This document shows, one piece after another, positions 8,830-17,918 of a stretch of 64,000 bases of DNA. This DNA comes from Catenovulum maritimum (GTDB lineage: Bacteria > Pseudomonadota > Gammaproteobacteria > Enterobacterales > Alteromonadaceae), in the NCBI RefSeq assembly GCF_001050375.1, contig NZ_KQ130483.1, positions 62,001 to 126,000 on the forward strand. Direction: 5' to 3'. A program made the translations under genes and the position numbers. Below the pieces are notes generated by a model that ran no database searches, was not told the origin of the DNA, and worked only from the letters and a program-made list of their open reading frames with translations. The stretch's first letter is position 1; every line of letters starts with the position of its first letter.

Positions 8830-9846
8830 ATGAGTCCTTGTATATACCACTTAGTCGACACTTCGTGTTTTGCCGGTATTGAATCAAGTTTAGTCAATCA
8901 CTGTGAATTATTACAAGCAGAAAAGATCAATGTAAAATGCATTTTCTTTAAATATTACCCATCAAATCCGTTATACAGCAAACTAGACAAGTTAAATATT
9001 GAATACCAATTTATTGAAAACTTTATGAATTTACTTACGTTTATTAAAAAGTTAGACACAAGCGATGTATTGCATACACACGGATATAAAGCAGGTATTT
9101 TAGGTCGTACACTCAGCAAGCTATTAAACAAAACTTGTGTCTCAACCTACCATGCTGGAGAACAAGGTAGTGGAAAGTTAAAACTATATAATGATATAGA
9201 TAAATATACCGCATTTATGTCAACCAACTTTGTAGTTTCGAATAAACTAAAACCTCAATTAAATGGTAGCTCCAGCCTATTTAATAACTTTGTTTTGCCT
9301 AAAGCTTTTCACGACAAAAAATCCCAAGCAATCACCCGAGTCAGCTTTATCGGACGACTCTCGAGTGAAAAAGGTCCAGATATTTTTATCCAATTAGCTA
9401 GTCATTTTCAAAAAAATAGCAAGCTAGCCTTTAACTTATTCGGCGATGGGCCAGAAAGACATAAACTAGAAAAAAATCTACCAAATAATTGCCATATTAG
9501 AGGCTTTACTTCAGATATGGATAAAGTTTGGCACAATTCAGATATTCTAGTTATTTCTTCTAGAGAAGAAGGCCTACCTATGGTTGCAATAGAGGCTATG
9601 ATGTCGGGAGTTTTAGTTGTTAGTACCAAAGTCGGTCAACTAGATAAACTCATTACAAGCCATAAAACAGGTTATCTCGCGGAGCAAATATCTGCACTGG
9701 CGCTAGCAGATTGCATTTCAGAATGGCTCAGATTAGATAATTGCATTCAACAAGATATGATTAGAAACGCCTACAAACTTGTTTTAAAAGAGTACTCAGG
9801 ACAGAATCAAGCTAAACAGTTAAAACAAGCTTACTGTCTAGCATAG
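8830..9846 (+). CDS. Family 4 glycosyltransferase
   Basis: A 338-aa GT-B enzyme. The C-terminal half has RVSFIGRLSSEKGPDIFIQLA and SREEGLPMVAIEAMMSGVLVV, the E-x7-E nucleotide-sugar motif of GT4 enzymes. A frame start at 8797 is possible, but ATG 8830 has a strong GGAGG at 8819-8823. It probably adds a sugar to the exopolysaccharide repeat unit in the cytoplasm. It converges with the LuxO/SypG-like gene. Its role could correspond to one of the syp-locus glycosyltransferases, but which one cannot be told from sequence alone. Confidence 0.8.
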   Translation: MSPCIYHLVDTSCFAGIESSLVNHCELLQAEKINVKCIFFKYYPSNPLYSKLDKLNIEYQFIENFMNLLTFIKKLDTSDVLHTHGYKAGILGRTLSKLLNKTCVSTYHAGEQGSGKLKLYNDIDKYTAFMSTNFVVSNKLKPQLNGSSSLFNNFVLPKAFHDKKSQAITRVSFIGRLSSEKGPDIFIQLASHFQKNSKLAFNLFGDGPERHKLEKNLPNNCHIRGFTSDMDKVWHNSDILVISSREEGLPMVAIEAMMSGVLVVSTKVGQLDKLITSHKTGYLAEQISALALADCISEWLRLDNCIQQDMIRNAYKLVLKEYSGQNQAKQLKQAYCLA

Positions 9847-9867
9847 AGATAAAAACAAGGGCTAGAT

Positions 9868-11424
9868 TTACGCCATTTCTTCCCAGCCTTTAATTTTGCG
9901 ATATATGGTAGATGGGCTCACTTCAAGTAATTTAGAAGCTTTAGGAATGTTACCTCCACAAGCTTCAATAACAGCTTCTATATATATTTTCTCATTTAGC
10001 CATAGTGGTTGAATTTTAAGGCTGGACTCTGAATAATTAATTTCAACGTCTATAGAAGCATTACTTAAAGTAGCTGGCGATGACCTAGGTATATAATTTT
10101 CTGCAGCATTCAAATTCATGCCTGCCTGAGACAGTTCAACCTCAGTATTATGATTTGAATGCGGTGAATTAACCTGATTAGCTAGGCTATTCACAACTTG
10201 TGATTGGGGTACTTCTACTTCAGAATGCAACACGGGTACTGCTGGATTGGTATTATTTTGCTGGATATGAATAGGCAACATTTGTGTTGTGATAACATCT
10301 GAATGATGCATCACCAAAATACTTCTAACTGTGTTTTCAAGTTCACGAATATTCCCAGGCCAAGGGTAAGTTTGCATAAAATTCTGACATGAGGCTTCTA
10401 TTTTTTTATAAGCTTTATTTTCTTGCTGAGCAAATTTTGAAAATAAATAATCCGCGATTTCAATAACGTCTTTATCCCTCATTCTAAGAGGAGGTAACTG
10501 AATCGGGATAACATGCAATCTATAATATAAATCTTCTCTAAAACGTCCAGCTTGAACTTCTAGCAAAGGGTCTCGATTAGTTGCACATACAAATCGAACT
10601 TCTGCTTTTTCGAGTTTATCACTTCCGACTCTTTGGAATGTACCAGTTTGAATAAATCTAAGTAGTTTACTTTGTAGATTTAAATCCATCTCACAAATTT
10701 CATCTAAAAACAAAGTACCATTTTTAGCTTGCCCTGCTGCGCCATTGCGATTGGATGTAGCCCCAGTAAAAGCACCTTTAACATGACCAAAAATTTCACT
10801 TTCGATCAAATCTTTCGGAATCGCAGCACAATTAAGTGCAACAAATTCACCTTTTCGACCACTACATTCATGCACAGCCTGAGCTGTTAACTCTTTACCT
10901 GTACCACTTTCGCCTGTGATAAAAACCGTAGCAGTACTGGGACTAACATTTCGGATAATTTGATAGACAGACTGCATAGCGGTTGAACTACCAATTAGGT
11001 TACAAAACTGATTTTTCTCATATTTTTGTTTATAACTATCAACTTCTTTAGTTAAGGTTTTAACTTTTAGTGCATTATTTACAGTTACTCTTACTCTTTC
11101 TGCATCGACTGGCTTTTCGAGAAAATCAGCAGCTCCCAAACGCATGGCGGTCATAACCATATCTTTAGTGCCGTGAGCCGTTAAAACAATGACTTGAGCT
11201 TGGATAGTTTCTTGATTTATATGCTCGAGTATTTTAATGCCACTAATATCAGGTAACATAATATCTAATAATACAATTTCATATATTTCGTTCTCCAATT
11301 TAGAAATTGCATCTGTACCCGTAGCAACCCAAGTAATCTCCAAGCCGAGCGGCACCAAATAAGCCATATACAAACGCGCAAGAGACTCTGTATCTTCAAC
11401 TAATAATACTTTCGATTTAGCCAT
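9868..11424 (-). CDS. LuxO/SypG-type sigma-54-dependent response regulator
   Basis: A 518-aa NtrC-class activator. It has a REC domain (Asp54 in VLLDIMLPD), an AAA+ domain with Walker A GESGTGKE (171-178), the sigma-54-contacting GAFTGA (217-222) and TLFLDEICEMD, then a Q/N/S-rich linker of about 90 residues. The C-terminal Fis-type HTH ends CGGNIPKASKLLEVSPSTIY. From memory of Vibrio LuxO, the final 45 residues and the AAA+ domain are strikingly similar, and the VSPSTIYRK recognition helix appears identical. LuxO is about 453 aa, so the linker is longer here. It is the last gene of the sypA-E-like operon, the position of sypG in V. fischeri apart from a missing sypF. It is the obvious candidate to bind the palindromes listed. 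Confidence 0.9.
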   Translation of the reverse strand: MAKSKVLLVEDTESLARLYMAYLVPLGLEITWVATGTDAISKLENEIYEIVLLDIMLPDISGIKILEHINQETIQAQVIVLTAHGTKDMVMTAMRLGAADFLEKPVDAERVRVTVNNALKVKTLTKEVDSYKQKYEKNQFCNLIGSSTAMQSVYQIIRNVSPSTATVFITGESGTGKELTAQAVHECSGRKGEFVALNCAAIPKDLIESEIFGHVKGAFTGATSNRNGAAGQAKNGTLFLDEICEMDLNLQSKLLRFIQTGTFQRVGSDKLEKAEVRFVCATNRDPLLEVQAGRFREDLYYRLHVIPIQLPPLRMRDKDVIEIADYLFSKFAQQENKAYKKIEASCQNFMQTYPWPGNIRELENTVRSILVMHHSDVITTQMLPIHIQQNNTNPAVPVLHSEVEVPQSQVVNSLANQVNSPHSNHNTEVELSQAGMNLNAAENYIPRSSPATLSNASIDVEINYSESSLKIQPLWLNEKIYIEAVIEACGGNIPKASKLLEVSPSTIYRKIKGWEEMA

Positions 11425-11475
11425 TAAATTCCCTTCCCGATAATATTTTTCTCGCTAACCTAATCTATAAATTCA

Positions 11476-12990
11476 TTATAAATGCCGCTCTAAACAAACT
11501 AAGCTAGCGTCATCAATTTCTTGTGATAATTTAGGTAGTGCTTTTAACCAAACTTGCTCAGCAAGATTGTGATTATTTTTTATTCTTTTAAGTATAGTCT
11601 CAAGCCATTGTATTCCAAGGCATTGTTTATCATTATTTTCAAACACCCCATCCGTCACTAAAATGAGCCTATCACCTTGCTCCAGCTTAAATGATTCGGA
11701 TGAATAATTTGTGTCTCGGTTCAAGCCTAACATCGGCTGAATATTGCCAAATTCTTGGTACTGATTAGTTGGATTAAATAAAATAGGCTTAGGGTGACCT
11801 AGGTTTATAAGGTCTATGCCCTCATTCGAAATTTTTAATATAAGACAGGTCAGAAGGCTTGCCTCTAAAATTTCATCTTGATACAAAGCATCAGATAACT
11901 TCTTAGCGAGTAAAGCCGTTGTCATATTCTCTTGCTGTAAACAACCTAATAAAAATCCCTGAACCATAATAGATTCTTGCCGGGCAAGCTCATCATGTCC
12001 CATAACATCGCCCAAAATAACCCAGTCGTAATCTTGCTTTTTAACATGAACTAAAAAATCACCACCGCACTTATGGTTGATCGAGCCAAAGGTGCTCATC
12101 ACATAGTTAGCACTAATATTATGCCAACATCTATCTCTATTTTGCTTGAGTTCAGCATAACCTAAGTATTCGATACTGGAGCGACAAATTGATTTTTCAA
12201 CTCGAGCTGATAATTCAATCTCGACTTGGCTGGCTAAAAGCACATCTGTCACACCATGCATATTAGTTTGAGCTAAACCTAAATTATCTTTATTAGAACT
12301 CACCAAGATAATAGGTAAAGCTTGTAATTTTTGATTTAGTTTAGACAATTTGGCAAGCCCTTCACGACTCAAACTTTGATTCTTATCTGCTAAATAAACA
12401 ACGGCTCGATAGCTTTTATCCAGTTGTCCCTCAAGATTTGTATCAGAGGTGGAATCAATAAAAGTACAAGCAAAATTGGGTTCTAAACTGAGTTCAACTA
12501 AGCGCAAAAAGTCAGCTAAATCTGGTGGTGAATCTGGATTTATATTCTTGATTACGAGCACTTTTTTTGACTGCCAGTTCTGATTAAGCTGAATACAAAA
12601 ACGATTAAATTGCTCTTGTTTTTCGTATTCACAGTCTGGAAACAAGGTAATAATTAAACCGAGTCCCATTCCAGATACCATCAAGTCGCCTTCAGCTATA
12701 TTGATAGCACCTTGTTTAGCGTAGCGATAAAACTCAGCAAAATGAGGGGTAGCATCAATAATCTCAATAAATAAGTTTTGCTGATTTAAGCCGATTGAAA
12801 CAGTCACTAAAGTGTCCTGAGCTCGCGCATGTTCCAATAAGTTCACTAAATATTCAGTAATGCCAGTACCTAGATTATCCATGTCCGCATCGGCGATATT
12901 TTGCTTTTTGCAAATCGCAACTAATAGACAGCGTATTTCTGATAATATAGCTGTATTTAAGCTAAAGCTTTTATGATATAGAATATTCAA
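11476..12990 (-). CDS. sypE: SypE-like partner-switch protein (RsbW-type kinase + REC-like + PP2C)
   Basis: A 504-aa protein with three parts. Residues 5-135 are an RsbW-like HATPase (EYLVNLLEHA, SGMGLGLI). About 150-270 resemble a receiver domain with no clear phospho-acceptor Asp. About 295-504 form a SpoIIE-type PP2C phosphatase (CGGDF, ILGDVMGHDE, LILVTDGVFEN, DDASLVCL). This is the architecture of V. fischeri SypE, which phosphorylates and dephosphorylates the STAS protein SypA to set biofilm formation. A STAS protein is encoded in the same operon (17084-17419). The kinase G1 region reads DATPHF, so kinase activity may be altered. It follows sypD by 12 bp. Confidence 0.85.
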   Translation of the reverse strand: MNILYHKSFSLNTAILSEIRCLLVAICKKQNIADADMDNLGTGITEYLVNLLEHARAQDTLVTVSIGLNQQNLFIEIIDATPHFAEFYRYAKQGAINIAEGDLMVSGMGLGLIITLFPDCEYEKQEQFNRFCIQLNQNWQSKKVLVIKNINPDSPPDLADFLRLVELSLEPNFACTFIDSTSDTNLEGQLDKSYRAVVYLADKNQSLSREGLAKLSKLNQKLQALPIILVSSNKDNLGLAQTNMHGVTDVLLASQVEIELSARVEKSICRSSIEYLGYAELKQNRDRCWHNISANYVMSTFGSINHKCGGDFLVHVKKQDYDWVILGDVMGHDELARQESIMVQGFLLGCLQQENMTTALLAKKLSDALYQDEILEASLLTCLILKISNEGIDLINLGHPKPILFNPTNQYQEFGNIQPMLGLNRDTNYSSESFKLEQGDRLILVTDGVFENNDKQCLGIQWLETILKRIKNNHNLAEQVWLKALPKLSQEIDDASLVCLERHL

Positions 12991-13002
12991 TATCGGACTC
13001 GT

Positions 13003-13731
13003 TTAGGGATTCGTTTTCAACCAAGTACTTGTGCTTAACTTAGTTCTTAATTTAGTCATAACAAATCGTCCAATCCAAGCAGTAACAGGATTAGTCGACA
13101 ATATCATTTTTTCTAATTTAGCAGTGATCAACTTAGCTAAGCTTGGCATATTTTGTTGAGTAATCACTATTTTAACCTTTTCAGTATTTTTCTCGCCTAA
13201 GTTAATCATCATTTTAGCTAGGTCGCTGTCTTGAGTGTAATTTAGACTAACGCAAGCTAATACAACATCACTCCATTGGGCTAATAATGAAGGCGGTATA
13301 TTCTCTTTATTAACCGCATTTACGGGTGATGTATCAAAAATGACAATGTCGAATTCCTGTACCAAACGGGATAAAGCATTCCTCATAACCTGATGCTCCC
13401 TAACTGTGACCTTAGTACATAAACTTTTAGCAGACAAAACACTCAAGCCTTTTACTTCTGTTACAGCTAGCTGACAGCTAATATCAGCAAAGCTCCATGG
13501 CGCTAGTTCACCCATTTCATACCATTGGGCTAAGATTGGATCTTTAAGATTTAGGTCAACCACCAAGACATTTCTATTTAGGTTTAAGTATCGATTTGCC
13601 AAAGAGACAACGAGAGACGAACACCCTTCCCCGCCTTGTGCAGATGTCACCACAATAGTTTTGACATCATCATTATCTAACGCAAAGCATATCTCATCTA
13701 ATTCTTGATAATTTTCTGGTATCTGTTTCAT
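13003..13731 (-). CDS. sypD: SypD-like ParA/BY-kinase-family ATPase with altered P-loop
   Basis: A 243-aa cytoplasmic P-loop protein of the CpsD/Wzc-C-terminal type, which works with a polysaccharide export channel and chain-length protein. A frame start at 13770 is possible, but ATG at 13729-13731 overlaps the sypC stop as ATGA, which implies coupling. Walker A' is VLVVDLNLKDP and Walker B is FDIVIFDTSP. The Walker A region reads SAQGGEGCSS, with Cys where the family has the P-loop Lys. There is no C-terminal tyrosine cluster, so it is unlikely to be a normal tyrosine autokinase. Confidence 0.8.
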   Translation of the reverse strand: MKQIPENYQELDEICFALDNDDVKTIVVTSAQGGEGCSSLVVSLANRYLNLNRNVLVVDLNLKDPILAQWYEMGELAPWSFADISCQLAVTEVKGLSVLSAKSLCTKVTVREHQVMRNALSRLVQEFDIVIFDTSPVNAVNKENIPPSLLAQWSDVVLACVSLNYTQDSDLAKMMINLGEKNTEKVKIVITQQNMPSLAKLITAKLEKMILSTNPVTAWIGRFVMTKLRTKLSTSTWLKTNP

Positions 13732-15860
13732 AAACCCGCCACCAAAGCTACAATTGCAATAACATCCCAAGCATCTCTAAAACGGTTACGCCAAGTATTT
13801 TCATCTTGCCCTGGTACATAAACCGTGTCTCCTGCCCTTAATAAAGGCATTTTTCTCGGGTCGGGATTCTTAACATAGTCCTCTAAATCAAATACTCGTG
13901 ATTGTTCTTTTAAACCACCATTATTGACAACCACGATTTTATCTATCATGGCATCTGCAGTAGGACCACCTGATTCAGCCAGCAAATCGAGTAAAGTCAT
14001 AGAGTCATCAAAATCATATCGTCCAGTATTCTGTACCGACCCCATTAATCTAACAACCTGATTTTTAGAGGTTTGTAACCAATTTTTTTGTTTTTCAGGA
14101 AAATACAAAGTATCGCCAGGTAGCACCTTAGGTAATAAAGTTTCATCTCCTGTTTCAAAATATAAAGCTAGGTCGACTTTACTTACCCGAGTGCCATGAC
14201 CATTTCTATGCGTTACTCTGATATTGCGGATATCCGCATTACTATTGGTTCCATCAGCAGCGGCCAAAATATCTAGGAAATGCAGCTCAGAAGAAAATGC
14301 ATAACGCCCCGGGGCTCCAACCTGACCAATAACATAAATTGATTTTTCAGAGCTTTGACGTATCCATTGTGATTTATTATCTTTTGGATCATGTGGTAGT
14401 TCTTCAACCACTATAGTGTCTCCGGCAACAATCTCAGGTAGTAATGCATACTCACCACCAGTCTCGACAAACTGAGTTAGGTTGAAAATAATGCTTTGCT
14501 TAGTATCGCCTTTTTTAACTATTTTTATATCCGTTAAATTAGCGCCTTTTAATGGCCCGCCTGCATGGGCTAACAAGTCCATTAAATCCATCTCATTACT
14601 CCATTCATAGCGACCAGGATGATGTACAGCGCCCATAACTTTTACTGCTCTAGTTGAAGGTATTTTTAACCAACTTTTTTCGTTTATGTCTGTTTTTTCT
14701 GGAACAAAAATCACATCTCCAGGTACGATAGGCGGTAAAATATTTTGGCTATGATTTTCACTATACTTTTGTAAATCTATATGTATCGTTTCGCCGCTTT
14801 CTTTTAATAAACGTATTTGACGCGTTTCAGCAAAACGCGTAGGCCCGCCTGCATTGGCTAAAATATCCATAAATGAAACATTATTGGGTGCCTCATACGA
14901 ACCCGGTTTTTGTACTTCTCCCATGATATAAACTGTTCTAGCTGTTACATCGACATCATCTACCATAATAGGTACATAGATAGTGGTTCCCTCATATACT
15001 TGAGGTAACAAATCATTATTGCCTGAGTCTAAATAAGCTTTAAGGTCAAATGTGCTTGGCTCTGAATTTTTATCTAAGTTATTTTGAATAACACGGATTT
15101 TAGTTACATCCGCATAGCGAGTTACACCATCGGCTCGCATTAAAGCATCGATTAAACTCATCCCAGATTTATATGAAAAGGTACCAGGACTATGCAACTC
15201 ACCGAATAAAGTTACCGCTTTATTGCTTGCACTCGCATCACCGCCAGAAGCAAGTGTCTGTGAGTCAAACTCGACTTGTACATTACCGATTAAAGGTGAT
15301 GCAGGAACGAATAATACATCGCCACTTTGTACATCTGGTAAAATTTGAATATCTCCAGAGTCTAAATAGGCTTTGTAGTTAAAAACTAATACCTCTCCGT
15401 TGCGACGGATCTGAAACTTGTCCAATTGTGCGCCAGGCTTTAAGCCTTTCGCTTGGTTTAACACCATTTGTACATTGCCATATTCAGGCACTTTTACCTG
15501 CATAGGCTCATTGACATAACCCAATACTGTGACGATCTTTTCTCTTTTTCTAACTTCAATATAAAATTGTGATAGCTCTATATAAGCAACTGACAAAGCT
15601 AATTTTAAAGACTGTTCAGCCGCTTTAATATTTTTTCCAGCTAAATGAACTTTACCTATTTCTGGTAAATTAATTTTGCCGCTCAATTCAATTTGAAATA
15701 AATCATCAAACTCGGGCTCACCAGGTAAATGTAAATAAAGCTTGTCGCCTATAGAGAGCTGATTTTCCGATGCATCTTGGTTTGCAAAACTATTAGAGTT
15801 GAAACCAGTAACTAAACAAAGCGTCAGTAACAATTTCCAAAATAATCTAGTGGTTTTCAT
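13728..15860 (-). CDS. sypC: SypC-like polysaccharide export protein with multiple SLBB domains
   Basis: A 710-aa exported protein. The start at ATG 15858-15860 is chosen over 15878 because of CAGGAG directly upstream and a clean signal peptide (KLLLTLCLVTGFNSNSFA). A Poly_export domain (about 30-105) is followed by six SLBB-type repeats. Five open with related strings such as LFGELHSPG, IMGEVQKPG, VMGAVHHPG, VIGQVGAPG and LMGSVQNTG. The protein ends in a hydrophobic helix (WDVIAIVALVAGL), comparable to the outer-membrane helix of Wza. It should form the outer-membrane exit channel for the polymer. It overlaps sypB by 14 bp and sypD by 4 bp. Confidence 0.88.
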   Translation of the reverse strand: MKTTRLFWKLLLTLCLVTGFNSNSFANQDASENQLSIGDKLYLHLPGEPEFDDLFQIELSGKINLPEIGKVHLAGKNIKAAEQSLKLALSVAYIELSQFYIEVRKREKIVTVLGYVNEPMQVKVPEYGNVQMVLNQAKGLKPGAQLDKFQIRRNGEVLVFNYKAYLDSGDIQILPDVQSGDVLFVPASPLIGNVQVEFDSQTLASGGDASASNKAVTLFGELHSPGTFSYKSGMSLIDALMRADGVTRYADVTKIRVIQNNLDKNSEPSTFDLKAYLDSGNNDLLPQVYEGTTIYVPIMVDDVDVTARTVYIMGEVQKPGSYEAPNNVSFMDILANAGGPTRFAETRQIRLLKESGETIHIDLQKYSENHSQNILPPIVPGDVIFVPEKTDINEKSWLKIPSTRAVKVMGAVHHPGRYEWSNEMDLMDLLAHAGGPLKGANLTDIKIVKKGDTKQSIIFNLTQFVETGGEYALLPEIVAGDTIVVEELPHDPKDNKSQWIRQSSEKSIYVIGQVGAPGRYAFSSELHFLDILAAADGTNSNADIRNIRVTHRNGHGTRVSKVDLALYFETGDETLLPKVLPGDTLYFPEKQKNWLQTSKNQVVRLMGSVQNTGRYDFDDSMTLLDLLAESGGPTADAMIDKIVVVNNGGLKEQSRVFDLEDYVKNPDPRKMPLLRAGDTVYVPGQDENTWRNRFRDAWDVIAIVALVAGL

Positions 15861-17043
15861 GTTGAACTCCTGATTCATGGGTTTGATATGACACTTGATT
15901 TAATAAGGATTGCCAATACTTAACTTGTTTTGGTTCTGCCGGTTTATTTAGCTTTTCTTGATTATTCTCAGACTTGGTTAGCTCTAAATATTCATCTTTT
16001 ATTTGACTGTGTTCTGAAGTTAGAGTGCTTAGTTCATCTACTTGAAACCGCTTCAAAAAAGCGAGTTGATTTTCAGTTGAAATACTAACTTGAGCAATCA
16101 CCTGACGATTAGAATGACGTACAGCATCATTAGCCACTGGATGTATTTTATACTGCTGAGATAATTCGTTCGCTAAATTAAAATCCCCCATACTAGTCGT
16201 TTTAATTTGTACATTTAAGATTTCAGTATTAATTCCAGCTAAATGTAAAAAATTCTTAACTGCTTGCGCACGTTTTAAACCCAACTCTATGTTGTAATCA
16301 CTTTTCCCCTTATCATCGGCATAGCCAGTTAAACTAATCTCCAGTAAATTTAACTCTAGACTTAATTGTTTTATTAGCTCTACAGCTTGCGCTAAACGAA
16401 CTTGATATTTTGGCGTTACATCCGAACTATCAAATGCAAACAAGTTATCGCTATTTAATAAAGCCTCTAACTCAGATGTTTGTTGTAGAACTTTCAACCA
16501 CTCTCGCATTGGATTTAGCACCACACTTTTTTGTCCTGAATGCGGAGTAACTAGAGCTTGTTTGTTAGATCCATCAACTTCCGTTTTCAACTGATAGCTA
16601 AGTTGACTCGATACATTCATCTTGCTTGCACAGTTTGTTTCTTGGCGAACTTGATTAAACATTTTTTGTAAACTGACTAATTGATGAGCCCAGATCTTTA
16701 AATCTTGTTCCGCATCGATAAATAACTCAGCAACTAACTCACGATTAATTCGATTACTTTTGAGTTGAGCTTGGTGCATTTGACCCGGTAAACAATTATG
16801 TAAACCATGATTAATCATCATATCTAAGACTATTTTTTGTTGTTGATATTCACGCCATAACACAGCTTCACTCTGCCAATACCAAGTTTCGTTTGCCATC
16901 ACATGATCAGGTGGGTAAACCTCAGCCCAACCGCCTTTACCTTCCTCAGGCCAGCTAGAACATGCACTCAACACACCTAAGCTAGAAACAAGACAAATAC
17001 GAGACAAACAATGCTTAATTTGATTTAGTTTATAAATATGCAT
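15847..17043 (-). CDS. sypB: SypB-like OmpA-domain lipoprotein
   Basis: A 398-aa lipoprotein (LSAC lipobox near residue 28). It has a helical middle region and an OmpA-like peptidoglycan-binding domain at about 195-320, including LTGYADDKGKSDYNIELGLKRAQAV. The last 60 residues are charged and coiled-coil-like. It sits between the STAS and export-channel genes, the position of sypB in the V. fischeri locus. It probably anchors the export machinery to the cell wall. Confidence 0.82.
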   Translation of the reverse strand: MHIYKLNQIKHCLSRICLVSSLGVLSACSSWPEEGKGGWAEVYPPDHVMANETWYWQSEAVLWREYQQQKIVLDMMINHGLHNCLPGQMHQAQLKSNRINRELVAELFIDAEQDLKIWAHQLVSLQKMFNQVRQETNCASKMNVSSQLSYQLKTEVDGSNKQALVTPHSGQKSVVLNPMREWLKVLQQTSELEALLNSDNLFAFDSSDVTPKYQVRLAQAVELIKQLSLELNLLEISLTGYADDKGKSDYNIELGLKRAQAVKNFLHLAGINTEILNVQIKTTSMGDFNLANELSQQYKIHPVANDAVRHSNRQVIAQVSISTENQLAFLKRFQVDELSTLTSEHSQIKDEYLELTKSENNQEKLNKPAEPKQVKYWQSLLNQVSYQTHESGVQHENH

Positions 17044-17083
17044 GACAAACCCACCTAAAGATAAATTAATGAAGAGGTCGCAT

Positions 17084-17419
17084 TTATGCTGCTTGCTCGA
17101 TGAAGGGAATGGTTTGATTAACTCTCAACATTGTCATGAGTTTTAATGGCTGACCAGATACACCAGATAGAGTTAATTGACTATTACGGCGGTTTAATCG
17201 CTTATATAAGTAAACAATTGCACCAATACCAGATGAGTCGATAAACCTCATATTAGAACAATCTAAATTAACGACATCCAATTCAGCTTCAGCCAGCTCG
17301 TCTAACAAGCTTCTATAATTTGCGACTTCATGTGCATCAAACTCAGTAGCTAAATCTAAGTTTGCCATCTTTGTCATGCTGCCTGTTGCTACATCATTTT
17401 CAAGGATTCTAATTTTCAT
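17084..17419 (-). CDS. sypA: SypA-like STAS-domain protein
   Basis: A 111-aa single STAS domain of the anti-sigma antagonist type. The phosphorylation motif is FIDSSGIGAIVYL, with Ser62/Ser63 after Asp61. In V. fischeri, SypA phosphorylated by SypE blocks biofilm formation and unphosphorylated SypA permits it. The first gene of the operon here is therefore the likely switch output, and the SypE-like kinase/phosphatase is encoded downstream. It has its own promoter region with a sigma-54-like element and a palindrome. Confidence 0.88.
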   Translation of the reverse strand: MKIRILENDVATGSMTKMANLDLATEFDAHEVANYRSLLDELAEAELDVVNLDCSNMRFIDSSGIGAIVYLYKRLNRRNSQLTLSGVSGQPLKLMTMLRVNQTIPFIEQAA

Positions 17420-17455
17420 AATCTACACCTGTAATTTTCGAGTTACAGGGAGAGT

Positions 17456-17471
17456 TACAAGTTAGATGCCA
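17456..17471 (-). promoter_or_regulatory. Sigma-54-like promoter of the sypA-like operon
   Basis: Read on the minus strand: TGGCAT-CTAAC-TTGTA, against consensus TGGCAC-N5-TTGCA (9 of 11). The -12 GC is GT. It ends 37 bp upstream of the sypA start codon. Confidence 0.5.
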
Positions 17472-17564
17472 AGTCTAAATTTAATTAAAAAACAAATTTA
17501 ATCAATAACTTACTGGAAATTAATGGTTAATTTTCAAATTGCAACACTAGAGAATGGTAGCTAT

Positions 17565-17579
17565 TTTGCATTTTGCAAA
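17565..17579. promoter_or_regulatory. LuxO-box palindrome upstream of sypA
   Basis: Perfect TTTGCATTTTGCAAA, containing TTGCA-TTT-TGCAA. It lies 93 bp upstream of the -24 element, a normal distance for a sigma-54 enhancer site. Confidence 0.65.
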
Positions 17580-17918
17580 TATGCTTTTATCAATCTTTCC
17601 AAATGATTTTAGGAAAAATTCAATCGAAATTAATAGTAACAACACAGCACGGGCTAATTAATCTAATGTTACAGGGCAATATTTGAGTTTGAACACAACA
17701 AGTACTTTAAGCCAGTATGAAACTAAAAACACTAGAGGGACTTAATTCGTGTATTATCCATGAATAATAGGCTATTCATTCAGTACGATTTTGCTAGATC
17801 AGTTTAACTGAAATTTCAGCCTACTTGTCCCATCCATGGGCCTACTCAGCTTTACTTCAAACTAAAGCAATAAACTTATACTCATAAGGTTTAATAATAA
17901 AATTCTCAAGCAAACGCC
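17580..17918. other. Non-coding remainder of the sypA/sypQ gap
   Basis: No ORF of note. It contains TGAATA-N6-TATTCA (17761-17778), which may be the terminator hairpin of the upstream glycosyltransferase operon, and the 12-bp palindrome CTGAAATTTCAG near 17808. Neither is followed by a convincing T tract. Confidence 0.4.

Noticed and set aside
9868-11424. Naming the regulator luxO or sypG outright
   Set aside because: Position favours SypG and sequence resemblance favours LuxO; the two are close paralogues and only phylogeny can decide.
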